DNA of 64,000 nt from Hofstenia miamia (Eukaryota > Xenacoelomorpha > Acoela), in the NCBI GenBank assembly GCA_004352715.1, contig SCFE01000099.1:1097133-1161132 (forward strand). Direction: 5' to 3'. This document shows positions 1-13,147 of the stretch, piece by piece (the first letter of the stretch is position 1; each line of letters begins with the position of its first letter). The position numbers were made by a program, and so were the translations under genes. The notes beneath the pieces are model-generated. The model did not search any database and was not told the origin of the DNA. It was given only the letters and a program-made list of their open reading frames with translations.

Positions 1-228
1 GAATTTCATCTCGTCATATGGTTAATTTAGTTAATTACCCCTTTTTTCAATCATTCTTTATCGTCTGAACCACAAATCTCCTTCAATTGGAAAGTTTTGT
101 ACTTGTTTTAATAATGATGATACATTTAAATGAACTTGTGCTATGAGAATCATTTGTAAATATGCTGATTGTTTTCTTATATTTTTTACTTGATTCCTTT
201 GTTATCGTGCTATGTTTATAGCTTTTCG

Positions 229-230
<2 letters not shown>

Positions 231-269
<39 letters not shown>
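231..269. repeat. (TA)n microsatellite
   Basis: Uninterrupted AT/TA dinucleotides, 39 bp. Confidence 0.98.
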
Positions 270-270
<1 letters not shown>

Positions 271-1309
271 GACGTAAACGTCAATTTAGTTCTTTCTGGC
301 TTTGAGGCTAATTTTCTCTAAAACGACGCCTATGATTTTTTAAATTTTCATGTTTTAGCAAAATATTCTAGCTGCAAAATGAAATATTTTAATATATTGG
401 TGCATAGCTTTTGGGGATGTCCATAGAAGTTTAAAAAATTAGGCCGTTTGGCTCAACCATTCTAAGCTGTTATAAATTTTGAAAATATTTTGCAGTTTTT
501 AATGTGTAGTAGCCAAATACCAAGTTTCATTGAAATTTGTTCATTATTGGCACTTTTATTGTAAAAACGTGAATTTCAGACTTTTTCAAAAACCGTTCTG
601 CAACTTTTTTAAATCTAACTATTTTTGGAAATCGTCTATGTACTATACAATACTACTATTGCTAAGGCTAAGGCATGGTTTCCCCCATGCATATCTAATA
701 GTAAACCATGTTTGTAGAGCAGTTCTTGTGAAATGAGGCTTTTATCAGGAAAACTTTTTTGAAAATAAATAATTGCTGACAGTCTTCCTTATATGACTTT
801 TTTGAAATTGCAGCTTAGTCTTATCTAATGTGCGACAACACATTACTAGAAGTTTTAAAATTTGATAAGGCTAAGGCCCCTCGATATAAAAAGTCAAAAA
901 TCGCATTTTTGCCACATTCAGTGAAATTTTCAAAATCTTAGTACAATTGCGCACAGGGGGGGACATACTAAATTTTGAAAAATGAGAATTATGGCACCAA
1001 ATTTTTCGAATTGCCCATATCTACGCCACGAGAAATGACTCTCATTTTCCAACTGCGTTGACTACGTAAACTCCGTTTCCAAATGACGAAATTGGATTTT
1101 TAGAGTAAAACTCAAATGTTTTAGTCATTTACCTTTGACAAGTAAATGTCTGACGTCATTTTCACTTCATTACTACGTCAACTCTCGCTTAATAACGTTT
1201 TTTTGAACAATAAATTTTAGACGTTTACCATTGACAAGCGATTGCTGGAATGTGAGCGCAAAGCTCCCTTCCGACCTAAATGACTAAAAAATTGAATGAA
1301 ATGATTCTG
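270..1309. other. No gene seen; dispersed repeat pieces
   Basis: AT-rich. The block ACTCCGTTTCCAAATGACGA.. with TTTTAGTCATTTACCTTTGA (1068-1160) recurs diverged at 2880-2950, so repeat-derived DNA extends through here. Confidence 0.5.
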
Positions 1310-2110
1310 GGAAAATGTTTGAATTTAGGATAGGTATGATTCATTTATAGTATATTTCTTCTAAATTGTTTAGTAAAAAATGTGTATTGCTAGGAGAAAT
1401 ATTTGAGTGTAGGATAGCCATGAAAAGGGTATACGCAGGATTTTTTGAGAAAATAGACCTTAAAGAATGCATTTCACGATCCTAGATTTTAAACTTTTCA
1501 ATTTTTTACGTAAAAATTTTCGATTTATTCAGTCAAAATCTAATTTGAAAACCTGACGGGGTGAGCATTCCACCATGTCCCCCAGCGTACGCCACTGGCC
1601 ATAAAGTGGTTTTTATATTTCTTTTTGTTCTTTAGAAAACATATATTGCTTGTAGAAATTCTTGAAATTCGGACGGCTGTAAAGTATTTCTTGTATATCT
1701 CTAAAATTATGAACAACGTGTGTCACTTAGAGAATACTTGAATTTAAGATGATCATAAAGGTGTCCTGGTATATTTCTACATAATTGTTCTTTAGGAAAC
1801 AATTGATTGTCGAAATATTTGAATCTGGGATAGCCGGAAAGTTCATTTCATATATTTCTTCTAATTGTTCTTTAGAAAACTTATATTGCTTGGGGAAATG
1901 TTTGAAAATAGGAATGGCAAAAGTATTTCTTGTATATCTCTTCTAATTTGTTGAATATAAAATGTATGTTGCTTAGATATTTTTGATAACCATAAATTTG
2001 TTATTGTATATTTCTTCTAATTGTTTTTTGGAAAACATGTTGCATTGGAAAATGTTTGAATTTAGGATATACATAAAGTTTTTCTTGTATATTGGTGAAA
2101 TAAAAATTTC
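1310..2110 (+). repeat. Degenerate minisatellite, period about 80 bp
   Basis: About eight units of the type TTTGAATTTAGGATAGCCAT, then TATATTTCTTCTAATTGTTC and TTTAGAAAACATATATTGCT. Start points near 1317, 1401, 1737, 1818, 1899 and 2056 give the period; the larger step contains a 173-bp hAT insertion. More diverged units continue at 2690-2880. Confidence 0.8.
1425..1597 (+). mobile_element. hAT miniature element, GTACGC family, copy 2
   Basis: 173 bp ending GCGTACGCCACTG; flanks GCCATGAA (1417-1424) and GCCATAAA (1598-1605), 7/8. It shares CATTCCACCATGTCCCCCAG with copy 1. It is inserted inside a unit of the 80-bp minisatellite. Confidence 0.78.
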
Positions 2111-4174
2111 TATCTTAGAATTGAATTCACCATTTACTAGAATATAATATAAATATACAAAAAACAAGTCAATAAAAGCATATATTCCCACAAATGTATT
2201 TAAAAATTAAAATATATGTATTAAAATATATATAAACTAGAATTGGCAACTAACTCATAGTAAAAAAATGTTTAAAGTTAAACTAAAAATGTAATACCAA
2301 TAAGAAAAATAATATATGATTGCTATAATTAACTTAAGGTAACATCTAAAGTAAGCACATTTCAATTCTAATTCAAATGTGCTTACACTTAATATAAAAT
2401 CAAGTAAATTTATTACATTGAATATAACGAAAATTACTTATTTTGTGTGGCAAAGCAAGCAATCCGTGTCGTTAGTTCCAGAAATAAATTCAATTTACCG
2501 CAATAAAATCACATGAACCTAATTAGCAGTAGTATTCAATGTATAACACAAGCGTAGAATGTTATCCAACAGAATTTCCAGCAATCGCAATAAGTACTTA
2601 ATGCAATGCAATATGCAACTAGTCAATATTTTTATTTTTACAGACTGCTTGCATACACTAAGATTGATTTTTTTCAATATAAAATGTATTTTTTAAGCAA
2701 ATGTATAAATTTCGAATAGCTGCATATTCATTTTTATATAAAGATTTCCCATTTTTTATACAAGATGTATATTTCTTTGATAAATGTACATTTACGACTA
2801 GGTGTTCACTTCTTTTGTATATGAAGATTTCTTAATTGTTAAGCATAAAGCATAATATATTGCTTAGAAAAAGTTTGAACTCCGTTTCTATATGACGACA
2901 TTTGATTATTTAAATATAAATCAAATGTTTTAGTCATTTAGTTTTGATCAAACTATTTGAAAATACTATCTAATGTCTATTCTTTCAATCCGTCATAATG
3001 ATGTTATATTATTTCAAAGTGCTTTGTTTACCTTTTTAGGGTAATTATCAATGTTTAGTGAAAAGCTTACGTTGCACGGAAATTTACAATTAAGTATTCC
3101 ATAAATGCATTTGCAATAAATTTCTCCAAAATTTACTAATCTTTTAACATGTACCAAACTGAAGATAAAATACTCCAGTTATTGTTAATGGCAATGCAAC
3201 ACAGAAAATCTTTTAAAATTTTCATAAATTTTCTACAAATTTTGAATACTGTCGAGTACTATCATTCCTATCTCCTATCTATATAAAGGATATACAGTCA
3301 TTAAAGATATTCTGTTAAATTTGTTCGAATTTCGGAAACTAAATTTGAAAGTAATTTTCCGTCCGATATAATTTGTAAAAAATGAAAATGCAATAATAAT
3401 ACGAATGTGAAAAATCACTGAAAACAGAAACAACTGATTTAATTTAAAAATATGTTTTGTTTTTCTTGAACAATGGCTAACATTGCTAGCTTCCATTTAA
3501 TTGTCTAATTTGTGAGCATGGAACATATCTATAAAATGAAGGCCACCAATGCGCAAACTTGTCCATGGATCTCAAATCCAAGGATTATGAATGGAACTAG
3601 TAGTAGTATTTACTAGAGAAATTATAGGCAACTGCTGCTGGATTTGATGTAACAGATGTTCGTATTGAGTTTAATTCCATCAAACTTATCTTCGCATTTG
3701 AAGATGTGTTGTAAATATCTCAGGTCATCTCTTTTACACATCTTTAGGGATAAGCCGGATTCGTGTTGGAAATGGCTATGGATTTTATGCAATATACTAT
3801 ATGTAGCGTTTAGCAAACCCTACTAATAAACTCTCTAGTGGGGTTTTCTCCATTCTCTTGTAAGTAATAAATCTCCAAACAAATTGATATAAATTTGGAG
3901 CATAGCGTACTAAGAAGTATAGGACTTTGTTGTAATTCTTATTTTATCAAAATTTCTGCATTTTGATATCGAAAATTCGTAGCATAGGAAAATATCACAG
4001 TATTGTGGTTGGCATACGGTTATGCTGCCTTATTTCATTGGAAAAGTACAACTGTTTTTTCTTTGACCACTAGCTAGTTATCTTTAAATAATCAGTGAAC
4101 CGGTAGAAATCCCATAGATCTATCCACATGAATTTAAAGGAATCTGTAATTGATCTGGATCTAAAAATCAATTC
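2111..4174. other. No supported gene
   Basis: AT-rich; diverged minisatellite units at 2690-2880. A 64-codon minus-strand frame (3622-3816) is unremarkable. Confidence 0.5.
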
Positions 4175-4480
4175 ATGTACAGGTATTCCGATGCAGAATG
4201 TTGTAAACAAAGAATGCTGGTATATAAGATCAACTATGTATTGAGAAAGAAATACGTAGGATTGAGATTTAAACGATCAATGCAAAATATCAGGAATATA
4301 GGAAAAAACAGGACTGAAAAACTAGCAAGCATTCGCAAGAGCTTCACTATCAACAACAATAATAAGAAAGAGTCCTGTGCATCTACTTCATTCAGAAACT
4401 TAGCCATTAAAACAAGATCTATTAAGAAAGCAGGGATATCTCTTCCGCAACACCAAAAAGAAGAAACAAGGAGTTTGTGA
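4175..4480 (+). CDS. Unrecognised basic 101-codon open frame
   Basis: Lys/Arg/Ser/Asn-rich frame: KINYVLRKKYVGLRFKRSMQ, then KNRTEKLASIRKSFTI and a hydrophilic end. GC is slightly above the flanks and a CATGTACAG acceptor lies just before GTATTCC at the start. It has no membrane segment, cysteine pattern or domain that I recognise. Possible terminal exon, but chance is a fair alternative. Confidence 0.2.
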   Translation: MYRYSDAECCKQRMLVYKINYVLRKKYVGLRFKRSMQNIRNIGKNRTEKLASIRKSFTINNNNKKESCASTSFRNLAIKTRSIKKAGISLPQHQKEETRSL

Positions 4481-6386
4481 ACACAAAGAGATCACGACTT
4501 TGGATTGCGGATTGCGCCTGAAAACCAACAGAAGAATTACTCATTTGACCGATTTGTATGTTGTGGTTCCCCAAGTACATTTAATATTAAAATGACTTAA
4601 AATCTATTTTACATTAAGTGCTTCTTTCAATTTTGAATTTTATGTCGGACGGACTTTGGTCTTAAAGTCAATTTACTTACAACATGAAGTGTTCTTAGAG
4701 AGAATTTATATTTTCATAGAAGAGAGCCATTCCAAAGTCATTTGCAGTATTAATCTGCGGAAAAATCTATTCAATATTTTTGAATTTTTCCATTGGCCAT
4801 TTTTCTGTCCGACACAGTGTTTTGCACATATGTGGATTCAATATTGTCAACTTGTGTTATAATAGTATCTATAAATTTTGTATTATAATTGAGTATATTT
4901 TTATAATCTTGATTTTTTCCATTTCACATTTCTTAAACAGAATATTTTAGATAGAATTCATATTTGAAAAAAAGTTTGATTTTTTCAATTTTCTATCAAT
5001 TCCGTCCGAGTTTTCAGGTAATAGTAAAAATACTATGGGATTTAAAATTTCGAAATTCCCTAAAATTATTTGTTTAACAATGACCTATATGCAAACGAAA
5101 TTATCAATTTTCTGTCCAACATAATTTTCTATTTCTTAATAAAACTTGCTATATTTCTGTGAATTGAATTATTACTACAGTATTCATTAAATTTCTACAT
5201 TTAAGGGGTAGACAAAATTATTATACTTCGAATATTAACAATTGCTAATTTGTGACTTATTATACACTCAGAAGATGCATGGGTTTAATAATAGGGCCAT
5301 AAATTAATACAAATTATCATATAATTGCATAAAAAGAAGAAAGCTGTGAATTTTTAAGGATACTATAATTCACTTTTTGTTTATTATAATATGGTAAATG
5401 AAAGGAAAGCAAATTTTAAACAAAAAACAACTAAAAATGATAAATAGCAATATTGAAAACACATGCAATTGGTGACAAGTTAACATCCAGAAACATTAGT
5501 TAGGAGGATTGTGCAATTCCTAAAATCTTCTAACTACATGTAAAACAAACCATCATTTTTTTAAAACTTATTGAACCTAAGTAGTAATACATTGCGCAAA
5601 GAAAATTATTAAATGTACTAAATATATTCATTTTTTTGAAATTTGAAGTTTAATGGAAGCGTGCACCTTCCACACCCACTCTGAATCTGACATAGGTTGC
5701 AACAATAGCTCTTACTCACTTTCAAGTCAACCTTATTAAAAAATTTGCCTATCTTGTAATTTTTATTAAGATTTTCTTGAATTTACTAGCAGGGAATAAA
5801 AATTTAAAAGTCGCATTCTACTTGAAGTGATATTAATTTGTTAAAAATTTGGAAAATAAGTAAAAAAAATTCCAATGATTTTATTTTTTTCAGACAATTT
5901 GCAGAAATATAATTGTTTGCTAGTGAGATGTTGACCTCCAGACAGAAATCAAAACCGCATTAGAATTGGTATTTAATTAAATAATGTCCTTAGGGAAATC
6001 ATATTCTCAATTTAACCTCCAAATTTCAAAAACACGCTCTGACATATAATTACATATATTAGTAACCATTAAATTTCAATTTAATTCAAAATTAGATGTA
6101 CCATTTGAATAAAATGCAGAGTTGACATAAAGATTTTGTCAGAATTATTGTATATTTAAATTTCATATGATATTTAAACCAATAATTACCATGAGATAAT
6201 AAAATTCTGATTTAAAATCAGAGTTTTTTGAAGAAAGTTTTGTGATGCAAATTTTAAAATTTGATTGTGGGGATTTGAAGGAAGCTCTATTCTTAGCATT
6301 AAAAGATCCGCTAGGCTTGTGATATTCAACTGGCAAGTGTAAATAATATTAGATTATTAATGAACACAGTTAGAAGAGGGCAGGGG
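4481..6386. other. No gene seen
   Basis: AT-rich with short frames only; nothing recognisable on either strand. Confidence 0.5.
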
Positions 6387-6710
6387 CAGAGCTGCAACCG
6401 AGCCTAGTTTTCGAAGGCACGGCACAGTGGGTTTTAGGCACGGCCCGGAGTTGCAAAAATATTTTTTGGGCAAGGTACGGCATGGCACGGGTTTTGAAAA
6501 ATATAATTAGGCATGGCGCGGCACTTTTTCATATTTGGCAACAAATATGGCTTTTTAGAATTTTTCAAAATTTCTCTAGTAAATATAGTGATTACAGCCA
6601 GTGTATTATGTCTTATAAGTAAACAAAAATTATTAAATTGAAAATATATTAGCCAGAATCGCCGATCGCACAATTTCCATGTTGTTCACATGAAATGGGC
6701 TTATCATGGA

Positions 6711-6732
6711 TATATATATATATATATATATA
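6711..6732. repeat. (TA)n microsatellite ending in one N
   Basis: 22 bp; the N at 6733 marks a forced assembly join at the end of the nested hAT. Confidence 0.95.
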
Positions 6733-6734
6733 NG

Positions 6735-7482
6735 CACTTGTGCATTGTATTTTACCGCACCGAACCGCAAAGTTTTTTCCTACTGCGATGCACCTCAAAA
6801 CCAATGCCCCTCACGAAAAAATTATGACACATGAACAAATGCAGTACAAATGTGTACATTAATGCAAACCAAAAATAGACAATAAGACAACTACAAAGAA
6901 CAAAAAAGGTTCTTATTTACAAAAGTTTTTAATATTTTCAAAACGTTTTTAAAAAGAATGGAGTCAACAGTCTCTGGCTTCAAGCGTTGTCGCCGTTTTT
7001 CAAACAAACGACCTGTATTTGAAAATAACCTTTCTGAAGTGGCTTTATTTGCTGGTACACCCAATAAAAATGTATCTAATTCTCTTAAGTTTGGAAAATC
7101 GACAGCATTTTGACCCCACTATTTAATAACATCATCACAGTGTATTATTGGCATATCTGCATAGCGATCGACTTCGCTGACCGAGGACTTTGTAGGACAA
7201 GAAAACTCATCCAGTACGGACCTATTAGTTGTATATATTAATTAATTAACTAGCCAATTAAAGTTGATGTTACACTAGGCTATCTTACTCAAGTTAGCAT
7301 ATAATTTATATAACGAATTAATACATTGCTTTAAAGGGCAATGTCACTTTGAAATATTTTTAGTAACCACTACGCACCGCGCCACATCACACTGCACCGC
7401 ACCGCCAGCCATAAAACTCGACCGCTACCGCAATATACCGCGGTGCGATGCTCCGCTACCGCACAGCACACATCTCTAGTCT
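6735..7482 (-). mobile_element. Nested hAT element with transposase remnant
   Basis: Lies inside the 1.9-kb hAT. The right end, read on the minus strand, starts TAGAGATGTGTGCTGTGCGG. The left end (TTGTGCATTGTATTTTACCG) is similar but damaged by a (TA)n run and an N. CCGCACCG-type subterminal repeats mark both ends. It contains the C-terminal part of a hAT transposase. Confidence 0.6.
6930..7190 (-). pseudogene. hAT transposase C-terminal dimerisation domain, degenerate
   Basis: The minus strand reads DDVIK, stop, WGQNAVDFPNLRELDTFLLG, VPANKATSERLFSNTGRLFE, KRRQRLKPETVDS. This is the hAT C-terminal block (W..N...FP.L..L....L.IPA....SER.FS..G.....R.RL.PE.V). A stop replaces the first tryptophan of WW. 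Only this last domain remains. Confidence 0.85.
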
Positions 7483-7671
7483 GAACTGTACAGTTCACTG
7501 ACAAATTTTAGAGATCTCCACTTATTTTGGATCCGTTTTTTGTAAAAAATGTTTGAGTTGGGTTGGGTTAGGGTTTACTTTAATTCTTGGAAAAAAAACT
7601 TATTTTACGCCAGAGTTTTAGAACACAATTATGCGTTCGGTTTTATATAAATATATTGTGATCATTTTCGA

Positions 7672-9181
7672 TAAAATTTATTGATATTTACTAAAAGTAA
7701 GCAGTGAAAAACAAAATCTTTATTTTTGAAAAAGTATTGAAATAGGGCTTGCATATTTTAATTGAATGTATGTTAATCTAAGATTAACAATATGAAAATT
7801 TAAATAAAGGTAAATAATAATTTTGAAAAACTTTTTTTGCATAGATAAATAATGTAATATTTAAGCCATAAACTATAAACTTTGAAACATTAAATAATAC
7901 GTAGCAGATTATTTGTTATGTACTAAATATGCCTTATGACTGTTCGACAGAAATCGCAAAATAAAATATCGAATACTTCTATTAGCAATGTTTGAAATTT
8001 TGCAAAATGTCAAACAAGAATTATGTAGTATAGCGACGAGAACGAGAATTCGAATATTGCTATTGCATTTTAAAAATTCCCGCAATGTAATTTCTATGCA
8101 AATCTATTTCTTAGAATCGTTTATATTATCAAACAGATACTAGCATAATGTAATACGAACGTTAAAATAGTACAAAAAAGTTGTATTTCTGGCGCTGGTA
8201 TATTCAATAAATTTTAGGCACGGCACGGCACGGATCAATAACGCAAAATCTTAGGCACGGCACGGCATGGCATGGTTGCAGCTTTGGAAAGTGGCTCAAC
8301 TACCTTTCAAACCTTATAAGTTCGCAATAATGTATTGAATGAATATGCGCAAATGATAAAAATCCATATTAGCATTTAGTATAGTGAAGGCAATTTCCTC
8401 GAATGAAGCCGGCCTATGCTATACGTTTGTGAGAATATAAAGTGTCTGCGCACTATAAACTATATATCTTGGATTAGACTATAATTTAAAAATTTATCAA
8501 AACTTTTCAAAAAACTTTGTTTTACAAAAGTATAAATGTTTGAGCAAGATACATGACTAAATTGAATTCGAGTATTGACAAAAAATTTTTTTCTACAAAC
8601 AATAGCCGCTTCTAAGACACTGTTTCTGATACTAATCAAATGAATTTTCGATATGCAGGGCTCGACTGGGGCAGGGTTGCCATCAGTGATGACCATATTA
8701 TTAAGTTTAACAGATTTGTTGAATTTATTTAACCGATATTTTTTACAGGTTTCTTACTATATCTTGTTGAATAAGAGAAAAGAAAGGCAAACCCTGTATT
8801 TCATAATGCTAAAAGTTTCGTATAACTGGCATTACAGTTGAGATTGTTTTTTCGATTTTATGAAAAGATAAAAGAAAGGCAAACCCTGTATTTCATAATG
8901 CTAAAAGTTTCGTATAACTGGCATTACAGTTAAGATTGTTTTTTCGATTTTATGAAAAGACAATGATGCAATAAAAACATTTGTTCAGCAATAGCGAGTG
9001 AGGGTAAAATAGTAAAATTCTTGTCACTTTACTATCAAAAGATATTGGTAATTATAGCAATAATATAATAGATCTGTTAACGGATTTTGAAGTATACTTA
9101 TATTGTTTTAACCAATTTGTTAACAGATCTGTTAAATAGATTATGTGTGGTCCTCAATGGTGACCATCTTTTATTACATTA
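7672..9181 (+). repeat. Large repeat, plus copy of an inverted pair
   Basis: Matches 34736-36221 on the opposite strand over about 1.5 kb at high identity, including the end of the 1.9-kb hAT. This copy has an extra tandem 92-bp unit (8779-8870, 8871-8962) and lacks about 65-70 bp present in the other copy near 35310-35395. A 62-codon frame at 8653-8841 recurs in the other copy, but this reflects DNA identity. Confidence 0.85.
8779..8962 (+). repeat. Tandem 92-bp duplication
   Basis: AGAAAGGCAAACCCTGTATT.. occurs at 8781 and 8873 with one or two differences across the unit. Absent as a duplication from the inverted copy, so it arose after the copies separated. Confidence 0.9.
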
Positions 9182-9960
9182 TTTAGAAAATTGAGCTGGA
9201 CTACAGACCGTTTAAACTTAAAATGTCGAGTCAGTTTAGCATAATGTACACATTCTTTGCTGACGTACAAAATATTCATCTTTTTGTTCTAACGAGGATT
9301 TAACTAAGTGATGTGCAAACGGAAGGTTACCCGGTTTTACCTCACCGTGCCTTCTGCTAAGAGTGATTGCGCATAATTATTAGCGCGCATGGGCGGTAAC
9401 AGCCATGCTTTCAATTTCAAATTATAAATATCTTAATTAATATTTTTTTAAAAACAGTAACATAAGTAAAATATAACATGCTATAACTCCGAGTTATTTT
9501 CAAAAACTAAATGACAGTTTTTAAAATGTTCTAGTAGACGCAAAGAATATTTCATTTTCGGGTAAAATTATAAATTTTCGGGCACGGACTAGTGCGAGAA
9601 AATATTGTTTTTTCCACGGATGGGTAGGGCATGAAAAACAGTCTACCCACACATCAATAATTTAACGAAAAATTCCATTTCCTAAATATTGTTGAAAGCA
9701 TAATTTTTCTAAATAAATGAAATTGAATTATTCAATGCGGTTCATTGTTTGAATCTTAAACATCAAACAAAAAATATTCACGCGTGTTGCGATATTTGCA
9801 GTATACAAATAAAGTTCGAATTGTGTTACATGAATTTTTTAATGTTAAACATTTTTGTCGAATATTCGAATGATAATAAGAGAAATAAACATTAAGAGAA
9901 TGGTTTATAATTTTAACATAAATCAATGTACATTTTATAAATACATTCTATAAAACTACC
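9182..9960 (+). repeat. Dispersed repeat family related to 13.4-14.8 kb
   Basis: GGATTTAACTAAGTGATGTGC, GCGCATAATTATTAGC and ATCTTAATTAATATTTTTTT, followed by the CATCAAACAAAAAATATTCA region, match 13510-13930 and 14305-14735 in order. The GTGCAAACGG..ACCCGG core resembles ends of hAT-like repeats. Confidence 0.65.
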
Positions 9961-10495
9961 CCTTGAAAAAGATAACGAAGCATTAAAAAGCAAATTTAAC
10001 CCTTTCACGCACTGAGCCATTGTAGAACAACAAATTAAAACAATTGATTTTTTGTCACATGACACCCCAGAAGCAAATAAATTTGGTGATATTTTGAAGA
10101 GCAGATTCTGCTACGGGCATGATTGGGCATGATTGCTTTAGCAAACTTGAGCACGTCGGCCAGTTTGTTTAGCGAAAAAGTGAGGAATACGGAAGACATT
10201 ATTCAAGAAAGATATTCATGCTAGAATAGTAAAAAGCTTGTGAATGGTGCCAAACATAATTAGAATTAAGTAGAAGTATACATTGACTATTTGCCACCTT
10301 TTCTGATTGCTTGTTTACAGCCAACACAACATTGTCCTATATTTGGTGTAAAATAACGTGTAACTACAAATTATATTTTACATGCTCTGTTTATTCTTCA
10401 TTGACAAGCATTGTTGATTCGGTTATGTTTAGTCAATTTTTGGAAAAACTTGATATTATGCAACATACATGCAAATTAGTCGAAGAGCAGTAAAT

Positions 10496-11740
10496 CAGAG
10501 TTGGAACCGGTTCGACCCGACCGGCGGGTTTGCAAGCCGGTCAACCGGTACTCATCAGGTCGGGTTAGGATTTATGTCATGCCAGTGGACTGGTGTTCAC
10601 TTGGCCTACTAATGCGTACTGGAAGCAGATCTGACGCCCATGATTATTATAAAGTCCTAAGATTGTAACAAAATATATGTTGCAAGCCACCACTAATAAA
10701 TCGCGTGTTTGTATTTGTATAAAATGCTTTTGTTTCTGATGTACTCATTCTCGATGACAGCTATTACTTAGGAAAGTGTAGTTAAAAATGATCAAGAACG
10801 CATGGCAACCATAAAGACTTTGAGTTAGGTTATATTCTTTAGATGTGAAGGAGAAAGACAGAATTTCTGACTGACTTGGCTCGCTCACCGACAAATATTG
10901 GTCTGTAAAAGCAGGATTTTCTATTTTTAGCGGCAGTTTACGAGTCAGAATTTTCTTTATTGTCCAAATTTCGATGTTAAAGTTTGGTAACAACAAAATT
11001 GTTTAATGTCTTCACATTATTTTTTGAAATATATTGCTTTAGAGTTCTCTATATTGGATTGGTGATATTAAAATGTATTTTTACAATTGAATTACATGTG
11101 CACACAGCGGCTAAGTGGCAGAATTTTGACCACTAATGCCAAATACCGAAAAAAAATTTTAAGTTTTTTGACCACTGACCGGCATTGCCAATAAACTAGT
11201 CCTAACAGCCGGCTAGGGATTTCTTGATACAGGTAATAATTTGACGTTTAGTTCTAGGCAATGCATATCATATTGTTTTACATTGAATGCGTTGTAATAT
11301 AGATACGCATAGTCCTTTTAATTCTGGAAATCGAAATCATTCCTGTTTCCGCACCTCAGCCCAATTCCCCGCAAAGTATTCGTGATACCAACCTCAAAGT
11401 CCAAGTCTGAGCTCAACGTCTCTTTGGCAAATCATTTTCTTAATGAAAACCATACTCTTTTACAAAGATATGCTGTTGAGGCATTTGTGATCTTGAATGA
11501 AACAAGTTATTACAAACTTATCTAGACTTTTAATCTCTACTGATTAGTTGCCTATTTTGCAAAATTAAGAAATGCTCCAATTATTCAATATAGCTTTCTT
11601 AGTCATAAAATTGCTGTGTCTTTTCCCTTAACTTTAAGAAAGTGTCCCCATTGTGTCGCAAATATAAAATTCTGGGCGCTGGTCAAAACCGGTCAAAATT
11701 CTGGAAAGATAGACCTATTGACTGGCCGGTTGCACCTCTG
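10496..11740. mobile_element. hAT-type non-autonomous element (1.25 kb)
   Basis: Terminal repeats CAGAGTTGGAACCGG and (other strand) CAGAGGTGCAACCGG. The 8-bp duplication is CAGTAAAT (10488-10495) against CAGTGAAT (11741-11748). Subterminal ACCGG-rich repeats occur at both ends. A related unoccupied site with a single CAGTGAAT is at about 15630. No transposase recognised. Confidence 0.8.
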
Positions 11741-12373
11741 CAGTGAATACCATATAATTTATTAAAATATGCTCAAAAATAATATTTACATTTTAAAATT
11801 TTACATTGGTATCTTGTACTCTTCTAATATTGAGCTTACATTTTATCTTGTACTCTTCTAATATTGAGCTTACATTTTTATTTCAGTGCGTAAATTTAAT
11901 AAGTGTCTAAGATGCACATCTTTGGCTAATTAAACAGAAAAATTTAAAAAAATTCGAGGCCGGTTTTAGCATAAGCAATAGTCGTGTCTTAGACATTTAT
12001 TTTTGCTACTAAGCTCAGCGGAGATGTAGGCTGTCGGTACTTACCATCGGATCATACCTGTCGGGACCGGATCACCCTTAATTTCACTTTTCCGGCCAAA
12101 ACCGGTCACTTTGATATGTGTCTCTGTTCACACCGGCCTACTAATTTAGTTTGGGAGTTTCTCAAATCTCAAGCTGCTAAAGCAAGTTACAATTACCACA
12201 ATTATATTTACTAAAATATTACTCTAAATAAACTGTAATTTACAAAAAGGTTAATTTATGATACAACGCACAGTTTTGCGAAAAATTTAGTAGATCATAT
12301 ATGCAATTCACTAACGTGGGTCAACTCTTCTTTTTTTTGAATAAATACAAGTGCATAACTTTATCGTGCCATT

Positions 12374-12615
12374 CAGGAGCGTACGCAGGATTTTCTGACG
12401 GGGGTACATCTTAGTCATGACAAAAAGCGGGTGATGCCACTCGAAAATTTTTTAAAATATTGAAAAAAGAATCCCTAAAAATGCATTTCACAACCTTAGA
12501 ATATAAATGTTTCATTTTTTTACCAAAATGGTACTATTTAAAAATGCCAAAATCACTTTTGAAAACCTGGCGAGGGTGGACATTCCACCATGTCCCCCCC
12601 TTGCGTTCGCCACTG
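12374..12615 (+). mobile_element. hAT miniature element, GTACGC family, copy 1
   Basis: 242 bp. Ends CAGGAGCGTACGCAGG and (other strand) CAGTGGCGAACGCAAGG; flanks GTGCCATT and ATGCCATT (7/8). The internal signature is GACATTCCACCATGTCCCCC near the right end. Other copies are at 1425, 29053 and 39054, with a partial copy near 63222. Confidence 0.82.
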
Positions 12616-13147
12616 ATGCCATTGAACATTGAATGTCAATTTAGTGTTATAAATTCTGTAAATATGTGCTCTAAGGATTTAAGTATCTTAGCAACAACAC
12701 AATATTTAATTGTAGTTCTTCATTAACCTTTCATCGTTCTATATTGCAAATGAATCGTAATAGTAATGATTTAGATCTTATAGAAACTGTTAGTAAACAT
12801 GCCCAGTGCCCACTCGCACAAACCAATAAGATCCCAATGTTCATTATTGGATTTGATTTTCAGAGTAAAGGTCACGTTTAATTAATTAACGGTGGCAGAA
12901 TTTTTGCATTGACGAAATTATTTTGATGTTCTATCATGGAATATTATTTACATAGGATTAGCAATATTCAAACAATACGCGTTATTAAAATTTGCAACAT
13001 TAAAAGCTTTGGGCGATTAGTCTCGATTTTGTAATTTGTGTCATCAAATGAATAATGAAGAAATTTAGGGTTAATCCGATAACTTAAGCCCCTAACCGTT
13101 TAGTACACGTTCTTTCAACTGTACAACCTGTCAAAAAGAGAATTGAA

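Larger units (their letters stand above)
6387..8286. mobile_element. hAT-type element (1.9 kb) hosting a nested hAT
   Basis: Ends CAGAGCTGCAACCGAGCC and (other strand) CAAAGCTGCAACCATGCC. The left flank GGCAGGGG (6379-6386) pairs with GAAAGTGG on the right; the inverted copy at 35.6 kb preserves GGCAGTGG there, giving a 7/8 match and so an 8-bp duplication. Subterminal GGCACGG repeats are dense at both ends (6411-6530, 8217-8280). It encodes no intact transposase of its own. Confidence 0.72.

Noticed and set aside
1310-2110. Spaced repeats considered as a CRISPR array
   Set aside because: Units are contiguous and diverged, there are no conserved spacers, and the genome is eukaryotic.
8653-8841. 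62-codon frame conserved at 34983-35171
   Set aside because: Conservation is explained by the whole 1.5-kb DNA duplication; the frame is not preserved better than its flanks.
12460-12726. 88-codon plus-strand frame
   Set aside because: Starts inside the hAT miniature element and runs past its end; repeat-derived.
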